From Hymenobacter radiodurans (lineage in GTDB: Bacteria; Bacteroidota; Bacteroidia; Cytophagales; Hymenobacteraceae), in NCBI RefSeq assembly GCF_004355185.1, contig NZ_CP037922.1, forward strand, positions 4,372,001 through 4,436,000: a stretch of 64,000 nt of DNA, written 5' to 3'. The stretch's first letter is position 1, and the number at the start of each line of letters is the position of its first letter. Shown here one piece after another: positions 9,027 to 18,811 of this stretch. The notes below the pieces were generated by a model. The model was not told the origin of the DNA. It saw only the letters and a list, made by a program, of their open reading frames with translations, and made no database searches. A program made the position numbers and the translations under genes.

Positions 9027-11666
9027 ATGATGACACTTCGACGCTTAAGCTTTCTCCTTACAGCTTTAGCCATCACTCTGACCGCCTATGGTCAGAACGC
9101 CCCGGTAACGCTGCAAGCCGAAGCTGGTACACTTCGGGCCACAAGCACGCCTGCGGCTATTACATTTTTAACCGAAGCAAGCACCGGAACTGGCTTTATC
9201 CGGGTAGTTGGAGATCTTGTTCGAGACGCGAACAATGGCGCTTCAAGTCCTAATGCCGACAGCCGGGTGCTTACTTACACGGTTACGTTTCCGGGGCCTG
9301 GTGTATATGATCTGTACGCCAGAGCACGCGTAGGTTCAGGTAATTTCGACGATGACAGTTACTACGTACCGAACTCATTTGGTACTCGGTCGGCCTCCGA
9401 TGCTAGCCAATGGCGAATTGCCAACGGTCTGGCTGGTGGCGGGTACACAACTGCTACGGATGTCGTTTCGGCCAGCGGTCCTGGTGGAGCCAGTAACACG
9501 TGGAGATGGTTTCGGATATCAGCATTTGATGGTGGAAGTACATTCACGGTACCAGCAGGTAGCTTAACCCAGACGTTTGAAATTGGTAGCCGCGAGAATG
9601 GGTTGGACATCGATAAGTTCGTATTTGGGGCTTCAGGCGTATTTTTCACCGTGAGCAACCTCGACAATGGCCAACAAGGCTCTACTACGCCACCCCCGCC
9701 GCCATTTGTTCCCCCTGGCCCTCCGGTTGCTACTGGTAAGCCCAAATTTGTAGGCGGCGCTTTGAGCAACTCTCAGGGAGTTAATTTCGATAAATATTGG
9801 AACCAGGTGGTGTCGGAGAACGACGGCAAATGGGGCAGCGTAGAAGCCACTCGTGACGTGATGAACTGGACTGGTCTCGATTTGGCCTATAATCAAGCCA
9901 AGCGCCAGAATGTACCATTTCGGATGCACGTGCTGGTGTGGGGCAACCAACAGCCTGCTTGGATCGAAAATTTGCCCCCCGCCGAGCAGTTAGAGGAAAT
10001 AAAGGAGTGGTTTGCGGCCGTGGCGCAGCGCTACCCCGATATTGCCTTCCTAGAAGTAGTAAATGAGCCCACTAACGACCCGCCCTTTAAGCGGAATGCG
10101 ACGGACCAAGGCAGCGGCAATTATATTGAGGCCCTCGGTGGTAATGGCACTACCGGCTGGGATTGGGTAATCAATTCCTTTAAGCTGGCTCGTGTATATT
10201 TCCCGAATACGCCGCTGATGCTCAACGACTATAGTGTTGAAAATGTAACGTCCAACACCCAGCGCTACCTGAACATCATCAACTTACTGAAGCGCGAAAA
10301 CCTGATTGACGTGATTGGTATTCAGGGCCACGCCTTCTCCACTCGTCCTACTCCGGCCGCCACGCTCACAAACAACCTGAACTTGTTGGCCACCTCTGGC
10401 CTGCCATTGTACATCACAGAATTTGATGTCGATGGTTTGCAGGACGATGTACAACTAGCCGAGTATCAGCGGGTGTTTCCATTATTCTACGAACACCCCG
10501 CCGTGAAAGGCATTACGCTGTGGGGCTACCGGCCCGGGCACTGGCGCACCGCCCAAGGAGCGTACATAGCGTATGAAAACGGCGCCGAGCGCCCCGCCTT
10601 GAAATGGTTGCGCGAATACGTGCAAGGCACTACCCTATCGACAATCACGACGGCGACGAGTTTGGCTGCTACTACTTTCTGCGGCAGCAGCACGCTCCAG
10701 GTGCCATTCAGCGCCAATGGCGTAGTAGCCTCCAACCAAACCTACACGGCTGAGCTTTCGGATGCTACCGGCAGCTTCGCGACTTTTACGGCCCTTGGCT
10801 CTATTACAGCATCAACTGCCGGTAACTACGCTATCAACGCCACTATTCCAGCTAATACGCCGGAGGGTACGCGCTACCGCATTCGGGTAACAAGCAGCAA
10901 TCCTAGTGTGCTGGGCAATGCCAACACCACCAACCTAACGATCAATCCGGTGTTTACGGCCCCTGAAGTTGTCGTGATGCCAGTCAATGCTGTGTATACT
11001 GGTGGTGTACCCACCAACATTTATCTGGGCTACGGTCCGCAGAGCGTTATACTCGCGGCCAGTGGCGGGGCCAGCTATGCTTGGCAAGGACCAGCTGGAC
11101 TGAGCAGCACCTCCATTGCTGATCCGGTATTCACGGCTACGGAAGCGGGCACCTTCACCTTCACTGCCACCATCACCAATGAAGTTGGCTGCACCACTAC
11201 CAAGCAAGTAACCCTGACCGTAGTGGATGTGCGGTGCAGCAACAACAATAACTCTCCCAAGGTGCTGATTTGTGTCAATGGCAAGGTAGTGTGCGTTGCT
11301 AAAAGTGCTGTTCCCGCTCTGCTCACGTATACCAAAGGGATAGTTAGACTAGGCGACTGCACCACGGGCACCAACGCCGACTTGGCAGTGCTGAAAGAGA
11401 AGCTCATTCGCTTATTTGAAGCTTACCCCAATCCATTTAATGGGCGCACTACCGTGCGTTTCCGCTCTACTGAGTCAGGGCAAGCCCAGCTGCAAGTCTA
11501 CAATCCGTATGGGCAGCTTGTAGCCACTCCCTTCAACGGCCGAGCCGAAGCAGGCCGAGAATATGAAATTTCGCTGGACGGAACCTCGTTGCCCGAAGGC
11601 ATTTATACCGGCCGTTTAATCACAAATGGCAAAGTGGAAACCCTGCGTATGATGGTCGTTAAATAA
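9027..11666 (+). CDS. secreted GH10 endo-1,4-beta-xylanase with T9SS sorting domain
   Basis: 879 aa from the ATG at 9027, preferred because it gives the signal peptide MMTLRRLSFLLTALAITLTA. Order: a carbohydrate-binding-like beta domain (about residues 25-215, beginning VTLQAEAGTLRA), a proline linker (TTPPPPPFVPPGPP), then a GH10 barrel from about residue 235 to 530. The acid/base Glu (347) is in FLEVVNEPTND and the nucleophile Glu (465) in LYITEFDVDG; HVLVWGNQQPAW and GITLWGY are also typical. Two beta-sandwich regions follow, then a small Cys-rich segment (VRCSNNNNSPKVLICVNGK), and a T9SS type-A tail beginning EAYPNPFNGRTTVRF. The protein should be exported through T9SS to degrade xylan outside the cell. 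No other xylan-use genes are nearby, so it is not in a PUL. Confidence 0.9.
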   Translation: MMTLRRLSFLLTALAITLTAYGQNAPVTLQAEAGTLRATSTPAAITFLTEASTGTGFIRVVGDLVRDANNGASSPNADSRVLTYTVTFPGPGVYDLYARARVGSGNFDDDSYYVPNSFGTRSASDASQWRIANGLAGGGYTTATDVVSASGPGGASNTWRWFRISAFDGGSTFTVPAGSLTQTFEIGSRENGLDIDKFVFGASGVFFTVSNLDNGQQGSTTPPPPPFVPPGPPVATGKPKFVGGALSNSQGVNFDKYWNQVVSENDGKWGSVEATRDVMNWTGLDLAYNQAKRQNVPFRMHVLVWGNQQPAWIENLPPAEQLEEIKEWFAAVAQRYPDIAFLEVVNEPTNDPPFKRNATDQGSGNYIEALGGNGTTGWDWVINSFKLARVYFPNTPLMLNDYSVENVTSNTQRYLNIINLLKRENLIDVIGIQGHAFSTRPTPAATLTNNLNLLATSGLPLYITEFDVDGLQDDVQLAEYQRVFPLFYEHPAVKGITLWGYRPGHWRTAQGAYIAYENGAERPALKWLREYVQGTTLSTITTATSLAATTFCGSSTLQVPFSANGVVASNQTYTAELSDATGSFATFTALGSITASTAGNYAINATIPANTPEGTRYRIRVTSSNPSVLGNANTTNLTINPVFTAPEVVVMPVNAVYTGGVPTNIYLGYGPQSVILAASGGASYAWQGPAGLSSTSIADPVFTATEAGTFTFTATITNEVGCTTTKQVTLTVVDVRCSNNNNSPKVLICVNGKVVCVAKSAVPALLTYTKGIVRLGDCTTGTNADLAVLKEKLIRLFEAYPNPFNGRTTVRFRSTESGQAQLQVYNPYGQLVATPFNGRAEAGREYEISLDGTSLPEGIYTGRLITNGKVETLRMMVVK

Positions 11667-11696
11667 CGACCTGTTACCTGAAAAGTATGCCATAGA

Positions 11697-11726
11697 AAAG
11701 GGCGGCTGAAATCAGCCGCCCTTTTT
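11697..11726 (+). terminator. intrinsic terminator of the xylanase gene
   Basis: A perfect 13-bp stem (AAAGGGCGGCTGA with TCAGCCGCCCTTT), 2-nt loop, followed by more T and A. It starts 30 bp after the stop codon. Confidence 0.85.
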
Positions 11727-11993
11727 ATATTCTCAAAAACCGATTGATTTCTGGCAACTCAACTACACAAATAAAGCATCAGGATTACCTGCTGCAGGTT
11801 TTTTGGAGGCGGGACGAAGGGCAGCCACAACGCGGCGCAGTAATCGTGCGGACAGTGTTTTCATAGCGTGGGTGGTAACAGGGTGGGTTATATATCTTTA
11901 TACTCCAAATGTCGGCAGTAGTTGTGTCCCGAATGTTCTTGAAATGTTATGCTTTCGTTGCATCGGTAGCATACGGGCAATTGGGGGCTTTTT

Positions 11994-12437
11994 TTAAGAG
12001 GCCGACTGCCATTCAGCCAGCAACGCCAGCATATGAATAGGAGAGTTGGTTAGCCAATCCAGCGCCGAGCCAGGGTCAGCAAAAAACTGCACATCGAAGC
12101 GAGTGATTTGCCGGCTGAATCCTAATAAGCTTTCTACGACCATCTGATTGTAGGTAGCAGCGGGTGGAACAACTACAGCTACATGCTGCACGGATTGGGC
12201 CGCTACGCGGGGAAACCAGCTAACGCCCACCCAAATCTGTTCCTTCATGCTCAACTCAGGTAAGCCGTTCATATCTACCAGCACGCGCTTGATTTGATGC
12301 GTCTGCACCAGCTCAGCTAGGTAGTTCATGGCCTGAGCAAAGCTGTGCAGCGAACTACCACCGCACCACTGGTAGCGCAACAGGCACAAGGATTCATCGT
12401 ACTGCACCCGCAGACAATCTATTTGAGCAAGTATCAT
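11994..12437 (-). CDS. STAS/SpoIIAA-like hypothetical protein
   Basis: 147 aa, soluble. The pattern of a beta strand plus helix with the central RVLVDMNGLPELSMKEQIWVG, then HVAVVVPPAATYNQMVVESLL, resembles the small STAS/SpoIIAA-like proteins found in many copies in Cytophagales, where a loop after the LVD strand often marks the anti-sigma binding site. There is no phosphorylatable Ser in a canonical DSxG motif, so classical anti-anti-sigma function is doubtful. Downstream towards the xylanase terminator there is a 270-bp convergent gap with nothing recognisable. It is an orphan; function unknown. Confidence 0.55.
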   Translation of the reverse strand: MILAQIDCLRVQYDESLCLLRYQWCGGSSLHSFAQAMNYLAELVQTHQIKRVLVDMNGLPELSMKEQIWVGVSWFPRVAAQSVQHVAVVVPPAATYNQMVVESLLGFSRQITRFDVQFFADPGSALDWLTNSPIHMLALLAEWQSAS

Positions 12438-12839
12438 CTTGAAAATAAAAGCCAGAAGCTTTTTAAAGTGCTAAAAGCAAAGCAACGATTATAAGTAGCG
12501 AATTGCTTGCCAGTAATTTTCATTTAAGAGTGTAATAGCTTATTTATTTACGCATTAAGAATAGATTATATACTTTATGAACACTGATGATATAATGCTT
12601 TCCCTAGTAGATTAGCCAGTACTGCTCTCTCTTGTTTCTTTAATTCGTATAAAAATAGCAACCAGTATAAATCCGGATCGGTTTGAGGTGTAGCTCCGTA
12701 GTTTTGACAATTAAGGCTACGCTCTTCAATTAATTCTGGGGAGCTTTTATCAGCCCGCAAATAGTTAATAAGTTGATTTAACTACCTATTATCATTTTCC
12801 GCGTACTTTTGTGTACTCCCTTCTGACACATTGTTGCAA
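12438..12839. other. AT-rich intergenic region with a doubtful small ORF
   Basis: About 400 bp, visibly richer in A+T than its surroundings. A 61-codon minus-strand frame (12575-12760) opens with TTG only and would encode a Leu/Glu-rich peptide containing YWLLFLYELKKQERAVL; without an ATG or clear ribosome site I do not call it a gene. A plus-strand promoter element for the next gene is listed separately. Confidence 0.4.
12804..12811 (+). promoter_or_regulatory. candidate -7 element (TACTTTTG)
   Basis: TACTTTTG fits TAnnTTTG exactly and lies 28 bp upstream of the ATG at 12840. No TTG is found at the expected 19-21 bp spacing, which would suit an activator-dependent promoter or chance. Confidence 0.35.
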
Positions 12840-13184
12840 ATGCGGACTTTGCGTTCCCGTCTGGCTCTTCTACTGCTGCTCTGCTTTACGCGGGTGCTGC
12901 TGCCCGACGCGTGGATACTGGCGCTGCACCAGCACGAGCACACACTGGAGGAATCGGCGCAAGCTACCCGCGTTGATAAAGCGCAGGACAAGGCCTTGCT
13001 CACGGTTCAGCACCAGCACTGTCAGGTCGATCATTTCTATAACGTCCCCTTCCAAGTACCAGCGCCGCTGGAGTTGCCATTCGTGGTACTTTATGCCCAT
13101 CAGGAGGCTGTGGGGGGCTTTTTGGCTGATGCACATCGGAGTGTGCAAGTGGCGCGCCTGCGGGGCCCACCCACCCAGGCTTAG
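12840..13184 (+). CDS. small exported protein with HxHxH motif
   Basis: 114 aa from the ATG at 12840. The N-terminus MRTLRSRLALLLLLCFTRVL is a signal peptide; the mature part starts near LALHQHEHTLEES, with a short His motif (HQHEH), and has a second cluster, QHQHCQVDHF, near the middle. The rest is Pro/Val/Leu-rich. I do not recognise a named family. It precedes a TonB-dependent receptor and a CDF metal exporter on the same strand, so a periplasmic metal-binding accessory role is a reasonable inference. The 292-bp gap before the receptor shows no clear terminator or promoter. Confidence 0.6.
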   Translation: MRTLRSRLALLLLLCFTRVLLPDAWILALHQHEHTLEESAQATRVDKAQDKALLTVQHQHCQVDHFYNVPFQVPAPLELPFVVLYAHQEAVGGFLADAHRSVQVARLRGPPTQA

Positions 13185-13476
13185 CTTCTTTTCCCAGCCA
13201 CATTGCCGATGAATTTGCTCCCCAGGGGCTAATTCTACCTGCGTTTCTCTACTGCTATGCAGTAAAAGCTGCTCTCCGACAATTTTCATAAGGCGCTTTA
13301 GGTTCCAACCCTACGTTCAGGCAACCAAGCCGCCCAAGGCAAGAGCAGCCACGACGGCAACGCCTCTTTGCAGGCAGCAAGATGCGCCAGCAGGATCGTA
13401 GCGTGCGCAATGGCTGGCATTTCAGTTTTCCACTATCAATTGATGGGCTGCGCGTGCGTAGTTGCCCACTGAACCT

Positions 13477-15934
13477 ATGTTTATGACGCGTATCATTCTG
13501 ACCGCCGGGCTGTTGCTGCTGGCGGGGGCGTTTTTGCCCAAAAACCATCTTCTCCTCCGGCCTCATCCACTAGCCGCGCCCTCGCCGCACCCATTACAGG
13601 ACGCATCGTTGACCAAGCCACCGGCGAGCCGCTCCCGTCGGCCACCATCCTCTTTCCAGATCTGCGACGATTTACAGCCACGGGCCCCGATGGCGCCTTC
13701 CGCTTCACCAATCTACCCAAAGGTCGTTTTTTGATGCAAGTGCGCAGCTTAGGCTACACTACTGTAGTGCGCACTGTGGATACCGGCACTGGGCAGCCAC
13801 TCGATATTGCGCTGGTTCCGGCGGCCACCGAAATTGGGCAGGTGGTAGTTACGGGCGTATCGGCAAGCACGGAGATGCGCCGCTCTCCCATCCCGACTAC
13901 CGTCGTAAACCGTACCCAACTGAATCAGATGGCGGCTACCAATGTAGTTGATGCCATCGCGCACACCCCTGGCCTCTCGCAAATCACGACCGGCGTAGGC
14001 ATCAGCAAACCCATTATTCGGGGTTTGGGGGCCAACCGGGTGATAACACTAAACAATGGCGCCCGCCAAGAAGGCCAGCAGTGGGGTGATGAGCACGGCA
14101 TCGAAATCGACGAAGCCGGCATCGACCGAGCCGAAGTTATCAAAGGCCCCGGCAGCCTACTCTACGGCTCCGATGGCTTGGCCGGCGTCGTCAATTTTGT
14201 GGCCCCGACCCCGTGGAAGAAGGCAAGATCATCGGCTCAGTATCGACTAACTACCAGACTAATAATAGCTTGCTAGGTTACTCCGTGATGAACGCCGGCA
14301 ACCTCAACGGCTTCAACTGGATGGCTCGCAACAGCGGCAAAGTAGCCAGCAACTACCGCAACCCTTATGATGGCCGCGTATTCAACTCGGGCTTTCGGGA
14401 GCTAAATGGCAACGGTTACATCGGCCTGAATAAAAGCTGGGGCTATTCGCACCTCACCCTTAGCACCTTCAATCAGCTCGTAGGTTTGGTAGAAGGCGAC
14501 CGAGATACTATTACGGGCCAGTTTCTGAAGCCAGTTGCTCGCGGCGCCGATAACATAGTAGGCGAGCCCCAGAGCGAAGATGCCCTGCGCACCTACACGT
14601 TGCAGGTGCCCCGCCAGCAGATTAATCATTTGCGCATCGGCACTGAGAACAACTTTATTTTCAACCAAAGCCGCCTAACGCTCAACGTGGGCTGGCAGCA
14701 AAACCTGCGTCGCGAGTTTGGCAACCCCGCCGACTACTACGAAGAGTCGCTGTTCTTTCAGCTTCGTACCGTAGACTATAGCCTGCGCTATTTTTTGCCC
14801 GAAGTGAACGGCTGGAATACCACCATTGGGACCAGCGGTATGCGGCAGCAAAACGTGAATAAAGGCGTTGAGTTCCTGATTCCGGCTTACCAACTGTTCG
14901 ATGCTGGCGCGTTTGCGGTCACCAAGAAAACATTTGGCAAGCTCGATCTGAGCGGCGGCCTACGCTACGACTGGCGCCGCATTGAGGCCGATAACCTTTA
15001 CCTTGATGCCGAAGAACAGCCCGTGCCCGCGCCGACGGGAGAAATGAAATTTCCGGGCTTTGTGAGCACATTCCGGAATGTATCGGGTAGCGTGGGGGGC
15101 TCTTTTGAGGCTACCGAGAAGCTCGTGCTCAAAGCCAACGTGGCCCGTGGTTTCCGGGCACCTAATATTGCCGAGCTAGGCTCCAATGGCATTCATGAGG
15201 GTACTATTCGCTACGAAATTGGCAACCCCGCGCTGAAGGCCGAAACCAGCTTTCAGCTTGACGCGGGGGCCAGCTACGAAACCGAGCACGTAGGCCTGCG
15301 CATCGATGCTTTCCGCAACCAGATTCAGAACTACATCTTTCCCCGCCGCCTGCCCGGCGCAACCGGCGCCGATTCGCTTTCGGTCGACGGCGACCCTGTT
15401 TTTGTGTATGGCCAGGGCGATGCGCGCCTGCTGGGGGGCGAATTTACAATTGATATCCACCCTCACCCGCTCGACTGGCTTCACTTCGAGAATAGCTTTT
15501 CGATAGTGCGGGCCCAGGAGCGCAACCAGCCCGACAGCCTGCGCAATCTGCCCTTCATTCCCGCCGACCGGCTACAATCAGAGGTGCGCGTCAATTTTAA
15601 TAAAGTAGGTACTCACTTCGCCAACCTCTATGCCCGCGCCGGTATTGAGCACACGTTTGCTCAAAATAGATTCTTCTCCGCTTTCGGCACCGAAACTCGC
15701 ACGCCTGGCTACACCCTGACCAATGCCAGCATTGGCACCGACGTGGTAACGTCGCAAGCCAAAACGCTGTTTTCTATTTATTTAACGGGCACCAACCTCT
15801 TCAACGTAGGGTACCAAAGCCATTTGAGCCGATTGAAATACGCAGCTTTCAACCCCGCGAATGGTCGTAGTGGCGTATTTAATATGGGCCGCAATGTGAG
15901 CGTGAAGCTGGTGGTGCCACTAGTGTTTAAGTAG
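13477..15934 (+). CDS. TonB-dependent receptor, two apparent frameshifts
   Basis: Three overlapping frames assemble into one outer-membrane receptor of about 819 aa if two single bases are restored. Frame 1 (from 13477) encodes the signal peptide MTRIILTAGLLLLAG; restoring one G in the run at 13524-13528 continues as GVFAQKPSS and the carboxypeptidase-like regulatory domain (GRIVDQATGEPLPSATILF). The plug follows (VVVTGVSASTEMRRSPIPTT, PIIRGLGANRVITLNNGA, IKGPGSLLYGSDGLAGVVNF). Restoring one C at 14203-14206 or 14209-14212 then leads into the barrel (VEEGKIIGSVSTNYQ) and the C-terminal strand ending in PLVFK. The corrected span is a multiple of three. Substrate unknown; the CDF pump 18 bp downstream suggests a metal or metal complex. 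Confidence 0.85.
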
Positions 15935-15952
15935 AAATAACTATACTGAGCT

Positions 15953-16873
15953 ATGGCACACGCTCACCACCACGGTCACGATCACCATCACGCCGTTCCC
16001 ACTGAGGGCGACTATAGCCAAGCTTTTGCTATAGGTATTGCGCTGAATATGGTTTTTGTGGTGGTGGAAGCGGCGGGCGGCCTTTGGGCTAACTCTTCGG
16101 CACTGCTTTCCGATGCGGGCCACAATCTGAGCGATGTACTAAGCCTGGCGCTGGCCTGGGGGGCTACTCGCTTGGCCCGCCGACCCGCTTCCGAGCGCTA
16201 CACTTATGGCCTGAAGAGCGCTACTATTCAGGCGGCTTTGCTGAATGCCGCCCTGCTGTATGCCGCACTAGGCATTATCCTCTGGGATGCCATCGACCAC
16301 TTGCTCCACCCCACGCCCGTCGACGGCCGCGTTGTGATGCTGCTAGCTAGCATCGGCATTGTGGTCAATGGCTTCACGGCGTGGCTGTTCCGGCGCGGGC
16401 AGCAGGGCGACGTAAACGTGCGTGGCGCTTATATGCACATGCTCACCGATGCCTTGGTGTCGGCGGGCGTGGTGGTTGGGGGCGCCCTCGTGCTCTGGAC
16501 GGGTTGGCTGCGGCTCGATGCGCTAATCAGCTTCGGTATTCTGGGACTGATTGCGTACAGCTCGTGGAGCTTGCTGCGCGAAACCGTACAGCTCAGCCTA
16601 CAAGCCGTACCGCCGGGCATCGACCTAGCTGCTGTGCGTCAGTTTTTGCTGTCCTGCCCCGGCGTTACGCAGGTCCACGATCTACATGTGTGGCCCCTAA
16701 GTACCCGCGATACCGCCCTTTCGGCCCACCTCGTGCGTCCGGGCGGCGCCAACAACGCCTTTCTGCATGAGCTACAAACCACGTTAGAAGCTACGTTTGG
16801 TATCAGCCATTGCACCGTGCAGATAGAAGATACGGTGCCAGTAGCAGGCAGCCACGGCGGCTGCGAAGTATAA
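15953..16873 (+). CDS. cation diffusion facilitator (CDF) family metal efflux transporter
   Basis: 306 aa inner-membrane transporter. A His-rich N-terminus (HAHHHGHDHHHA) is followed by six predicted helices. The HxxxD metal site of helix 2 is in SDAGHNLSDVLSLAL and that of helix 5 in MHMLTDALVSAGVV; this pairing is typical of Zn/Cd-type CDFs such as ZitB/CzcD. The C-terminal cytoplasmic domain has GVTQVHDLHVWPLS, the conserved HxxHVW-like segment. It should export Zn2+ or a similar ion in exchange for protons. It starts 18 bp after the TonB receptor and is probably co-transcribed with it. Confidence 0.92.
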   Translation: MAHAHHHGHDHHHAVPTEGDYSQAFAIGIALNMVFVVVEAAGGLWANSSALLSDAGHNLSDVLSLALAWGATRLARRPASERYTYGLKSATIQAALLNAALLYAALGIILWDAIDHLLHPTPVDGRVVMLLASIGIVVNGFTAWLFRRGQQGDVNVRGAYMHMLTDALVSAGVVVGGALVLWTGWLRLDALISFGILGLIAYSSWSLLRETVQLSLQAVPPGIDLAAVRQFLLSCPGVTQVHDLHVWPLSTRDTALSAHLVRPGGANNAFLHELQTTLEATFGISHCTVQIEDTVPVAGSHGGCEV

Positions 16874-16968
16874 GACTGCTCATTATAGGCAGGCTGGGGG
16901 GCTTTTTTGCCAAAAAATCTTCACCTTCACCGGACCCAAAATCAGCATATCTACCCAACCTTGCTTTT

Positions 16969-18234
16969 ATGAGTAAACCCGCTGCTCCAGTTCCCATTTT
17001 GCCCCCCGAAACTAAACACGCCTCTGTATTTAGCGCCGTGGTGATTGTGGCTGCCCTGGGCTACTTCGTGGATATTTATGACCTGATTCTGTTCAGTATT
17101 GTGCGCGTGCAAAGCCTGAATGCACTGGGTGTGACAGATAAAGCGGCCGTCACTAGCCAGGGTCTGTACCTGATCAATATGCAGATGGGCGGCATGCTGC
17201 TGGGGGGCATTTTGTGGGGCGTGTTGGGCGACAAGCGAGGCCGGATCTCGGTGCTGTTCGGGTCTATTCTCTTGTATTCGCTGGCCAATATTGCCAACGG
17301 CTTTGTGCAGACCATCGATCAGTATGCCTGGCTGCGGCTCATTGCGGGCATCGGTTTGGCCGGAGAGCTAGGGGCTGGAATTACGCTGGTAGCCGAAAGT
17401 TTGCCGAAAGAAAAGCGTGGGTACGGCACCATGATAGTGGCCACCGTGGGCGTATCGGGAGCTATGCTGGCCTACTGGGTGGGCGAGCGGTTTGGTTGGC
17501 GCAACGCTTACTTTATCGGTGGCGGACTGGGTTTAGCACTGCTGCTATTACGCGTCAGCGTCTACGAGTCAGGCATGTTTGAGCAAGCCAAGCGCAGCGA
17601 GGCCGTGCGCGGCAGGTTCCTGGATTTATTCACCAACGGCCCGCGCCTGGCCAAATACATAAAGTGCCTGCTAATCGGTGTGCCACTGTGGTTTGTCGTG
17701 GGCATTCTGATCACGCTGGCGCCGGAGTTTGGGCGGGAGTTGGGTGTGCAGGGCGAGGTAACGGCCGGCTTGGCGGTGTTCTGGTGCTATTTCGGGCTAG
17801 TATTTGGTGATTTTGCCAGCGGCGGGCTAAGTCAAATCTGGCGAAGCCGCAACCGCGCGTTGCAAGTGTTCCTAGTATTCTGCGGACTCATGGTGGCGGC
17901 CTACTTGTTTGGCTTGCGAGGCGCCAGCACCACTACTTTCTATGCGGTATGCTTCGTGTTGGGCTTATCCGTGGGTTTCTGGGCGTTGTTTGTAACCGTG
18001 GCAGCTGAGCAGTTCGGCACCAATCTGCGGGCCACGGTAGCTACTACGGCTCCTAATTTTGCCCGCGGCTCCGTAATAATTCTGGCTCCCACCTTTCAGT
18101 TTCTCACTGGCCCACTTGGCCTTATCGGGAGCGCGGCTGTTTTGGGTGTGGTATCGTTGCTGATAGCATTCTGGAGCGTAAGCACTCTGCCTGAGAGCTA
18201 CGGCAAAGACCTTGATTATCTGGAAGTTTCATAA
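16969..18234 (+). CDS. MFS transporter
   Basis: 421 aa with twelve predicted membrane helices. The helix 2-3 loop LWGVLGDKRGRISVLFG is the MFS signature A, and helix 4 has IAGIGLAGELGAGITLVAESLP, typical of the sugar or organic-acid proton-symporter branch. I use the ATG at 16969 (MSKPAAPVPIL) because the longer frame would overlap the CDF gene and has no suitable N-terminus. A 96-bp gap follows the CDF gene and contains a solitary GGGGGGCTTTTTT, so co-transcription is uncertain. Substrate cannot be told. Confidence 0.85.
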   Translation: MSKPAAPVPILPPETKHASVFSAVVIVAALGYFVDIYDLILFSIVRVQSLNALGVTDKAAVTSQGLYLINMQMGGMLLGGILWGVLGDKRGRISVLFGSILLYSLANIANGFVQTIDQYAWLRLIAGIGLAGELGAGITLVAESLPKEKRGYGTMIVATVGVSGAMLAYWVGERFGWRNAYFIGGGLGLALLLLRVSVYESGMFEQAKRSEAVRGRFLDLFTNGPRLAKYIKCLLIGVPLWFVVGILITLAPEFGRELGVQGEVTAGLAVFWCYFGLVFGDFASGGLSQIWRSRNRALQVFLVFCGLMVAAYLFGLRGASTTTFYAVCFVLGLSVGFWALFVTVAAEQFGTNLRATVATTAPNFARGSVIILAPTFQFLTGPLGLIGSAAVLGVVSLLIAFWSVSTLPESYGKDLDYLEVS

Positions 18235-18304
18235 GTATCAGTATTTGGCAACATTCGGCTGCTTCGTACCGTTTCAGGCTAAACAGCGGCAAGTCCGACC
18301 TATC

Positions 18305-18694
18305 ATGAAAAAATTAGCAAGTATTCTTACCCTGGTTGGCATCGCTTTACTAAGCCACACCGCCCAGGCCCAAACTACTACCGTTGACTCTACTCAATTG
18401 CGGATTCAGCAACAGCAAGAGGCGTTAAAAACCAATGAGCAGGCTCTGAAGGAGCAGCGCAAGGAACGCGAGAAGACTGCCGACGCGATTGATAATCAGC
18501 GCGACGACATGCGTAAGCAGAAAAAGGAAATGGATCGTCAGGAGGACGAGATGCAGGCTAATCGTCGGGCGCAGAAAAAGCAGATAGAAGGTCAAGAACT
18601 AGATCTAAAAGCTACTAAGCAACGCGAAAAAGCCCGGCAGGCAGAGTTGAAAGCCGAACGGCTTCGCTTAAAAGCAGAACGTAAGCGCTCCTAA
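18305..18694 (+). CDS. small exported coiled-coil protein
   Basis: 129 aa from the ATG at 18305. A clear signal peptide (MKKLASILTLVGIALLSHTA, cleavage near AQAQ) is followed by a highly charged, almost continuous helix (QQQEALKTNEQALKEQRKE, then KKQIEGQELDLKATKQREK) with heptad-like spacing. No family is recognised; such Lys/Glu/Gln-rich periplasmic proteins are common in Cytophagales. A weak promoter (TTTG-N19-TACCGTTT) lies just upstream. The gene ends before a strong terminator at 18751. Confidence 0.65.
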   Translation: MKKLASILTLVGIALLSHTAQAQTTTVDSTQLRIQQQQEALKTNEQALKEQRKEREKTADAIDNQRDDMRKQKKEMDRQEDEMQANRRAQKKQIEGQELDLKATKQREKARQAELKAERLRLKAERKRS

Positions 18695-18750
18695 GCATTT
18701 GTCTGTAAGCCGGCGCTTTACGTAGGCAGTTCAGACACAATTACCCTTGT

Positions 18751-18780
18751 AAAAACTCCAGCCCATCGGCTGGAGTTTTT
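18751..18780 (+). terminator. intrinsic terminator
   Basis: Perfect stem AAAAACTCCAGCC / GGCTGGAGTTTTT with a 4-nt loop, 56 bp after the stop of the coiled-coil gene. Confidence 0.85.
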
Positions 18781-18811
18781 TATGTTCACACGCTCACTTC
18801 ACCCCTTATTA

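Noticed and set aside
11803..11997. 64-codon plus-strand frame downstream of the xylanase
   Set aside because: No signal, no domain, no ribosome site; lies between terminator and a convergent gene.
12575..12760. 61-codon minus-strand frame in the AT-rich gap
   Set aside because: Only a TTG start, no ribosome site, no recognisable domain; kept only as a remark.
13477..15934. Three separate genes for a split TonB receptor
   Set aside because: The pieces join into one normal receptor by restoring two bases in G/C runs.
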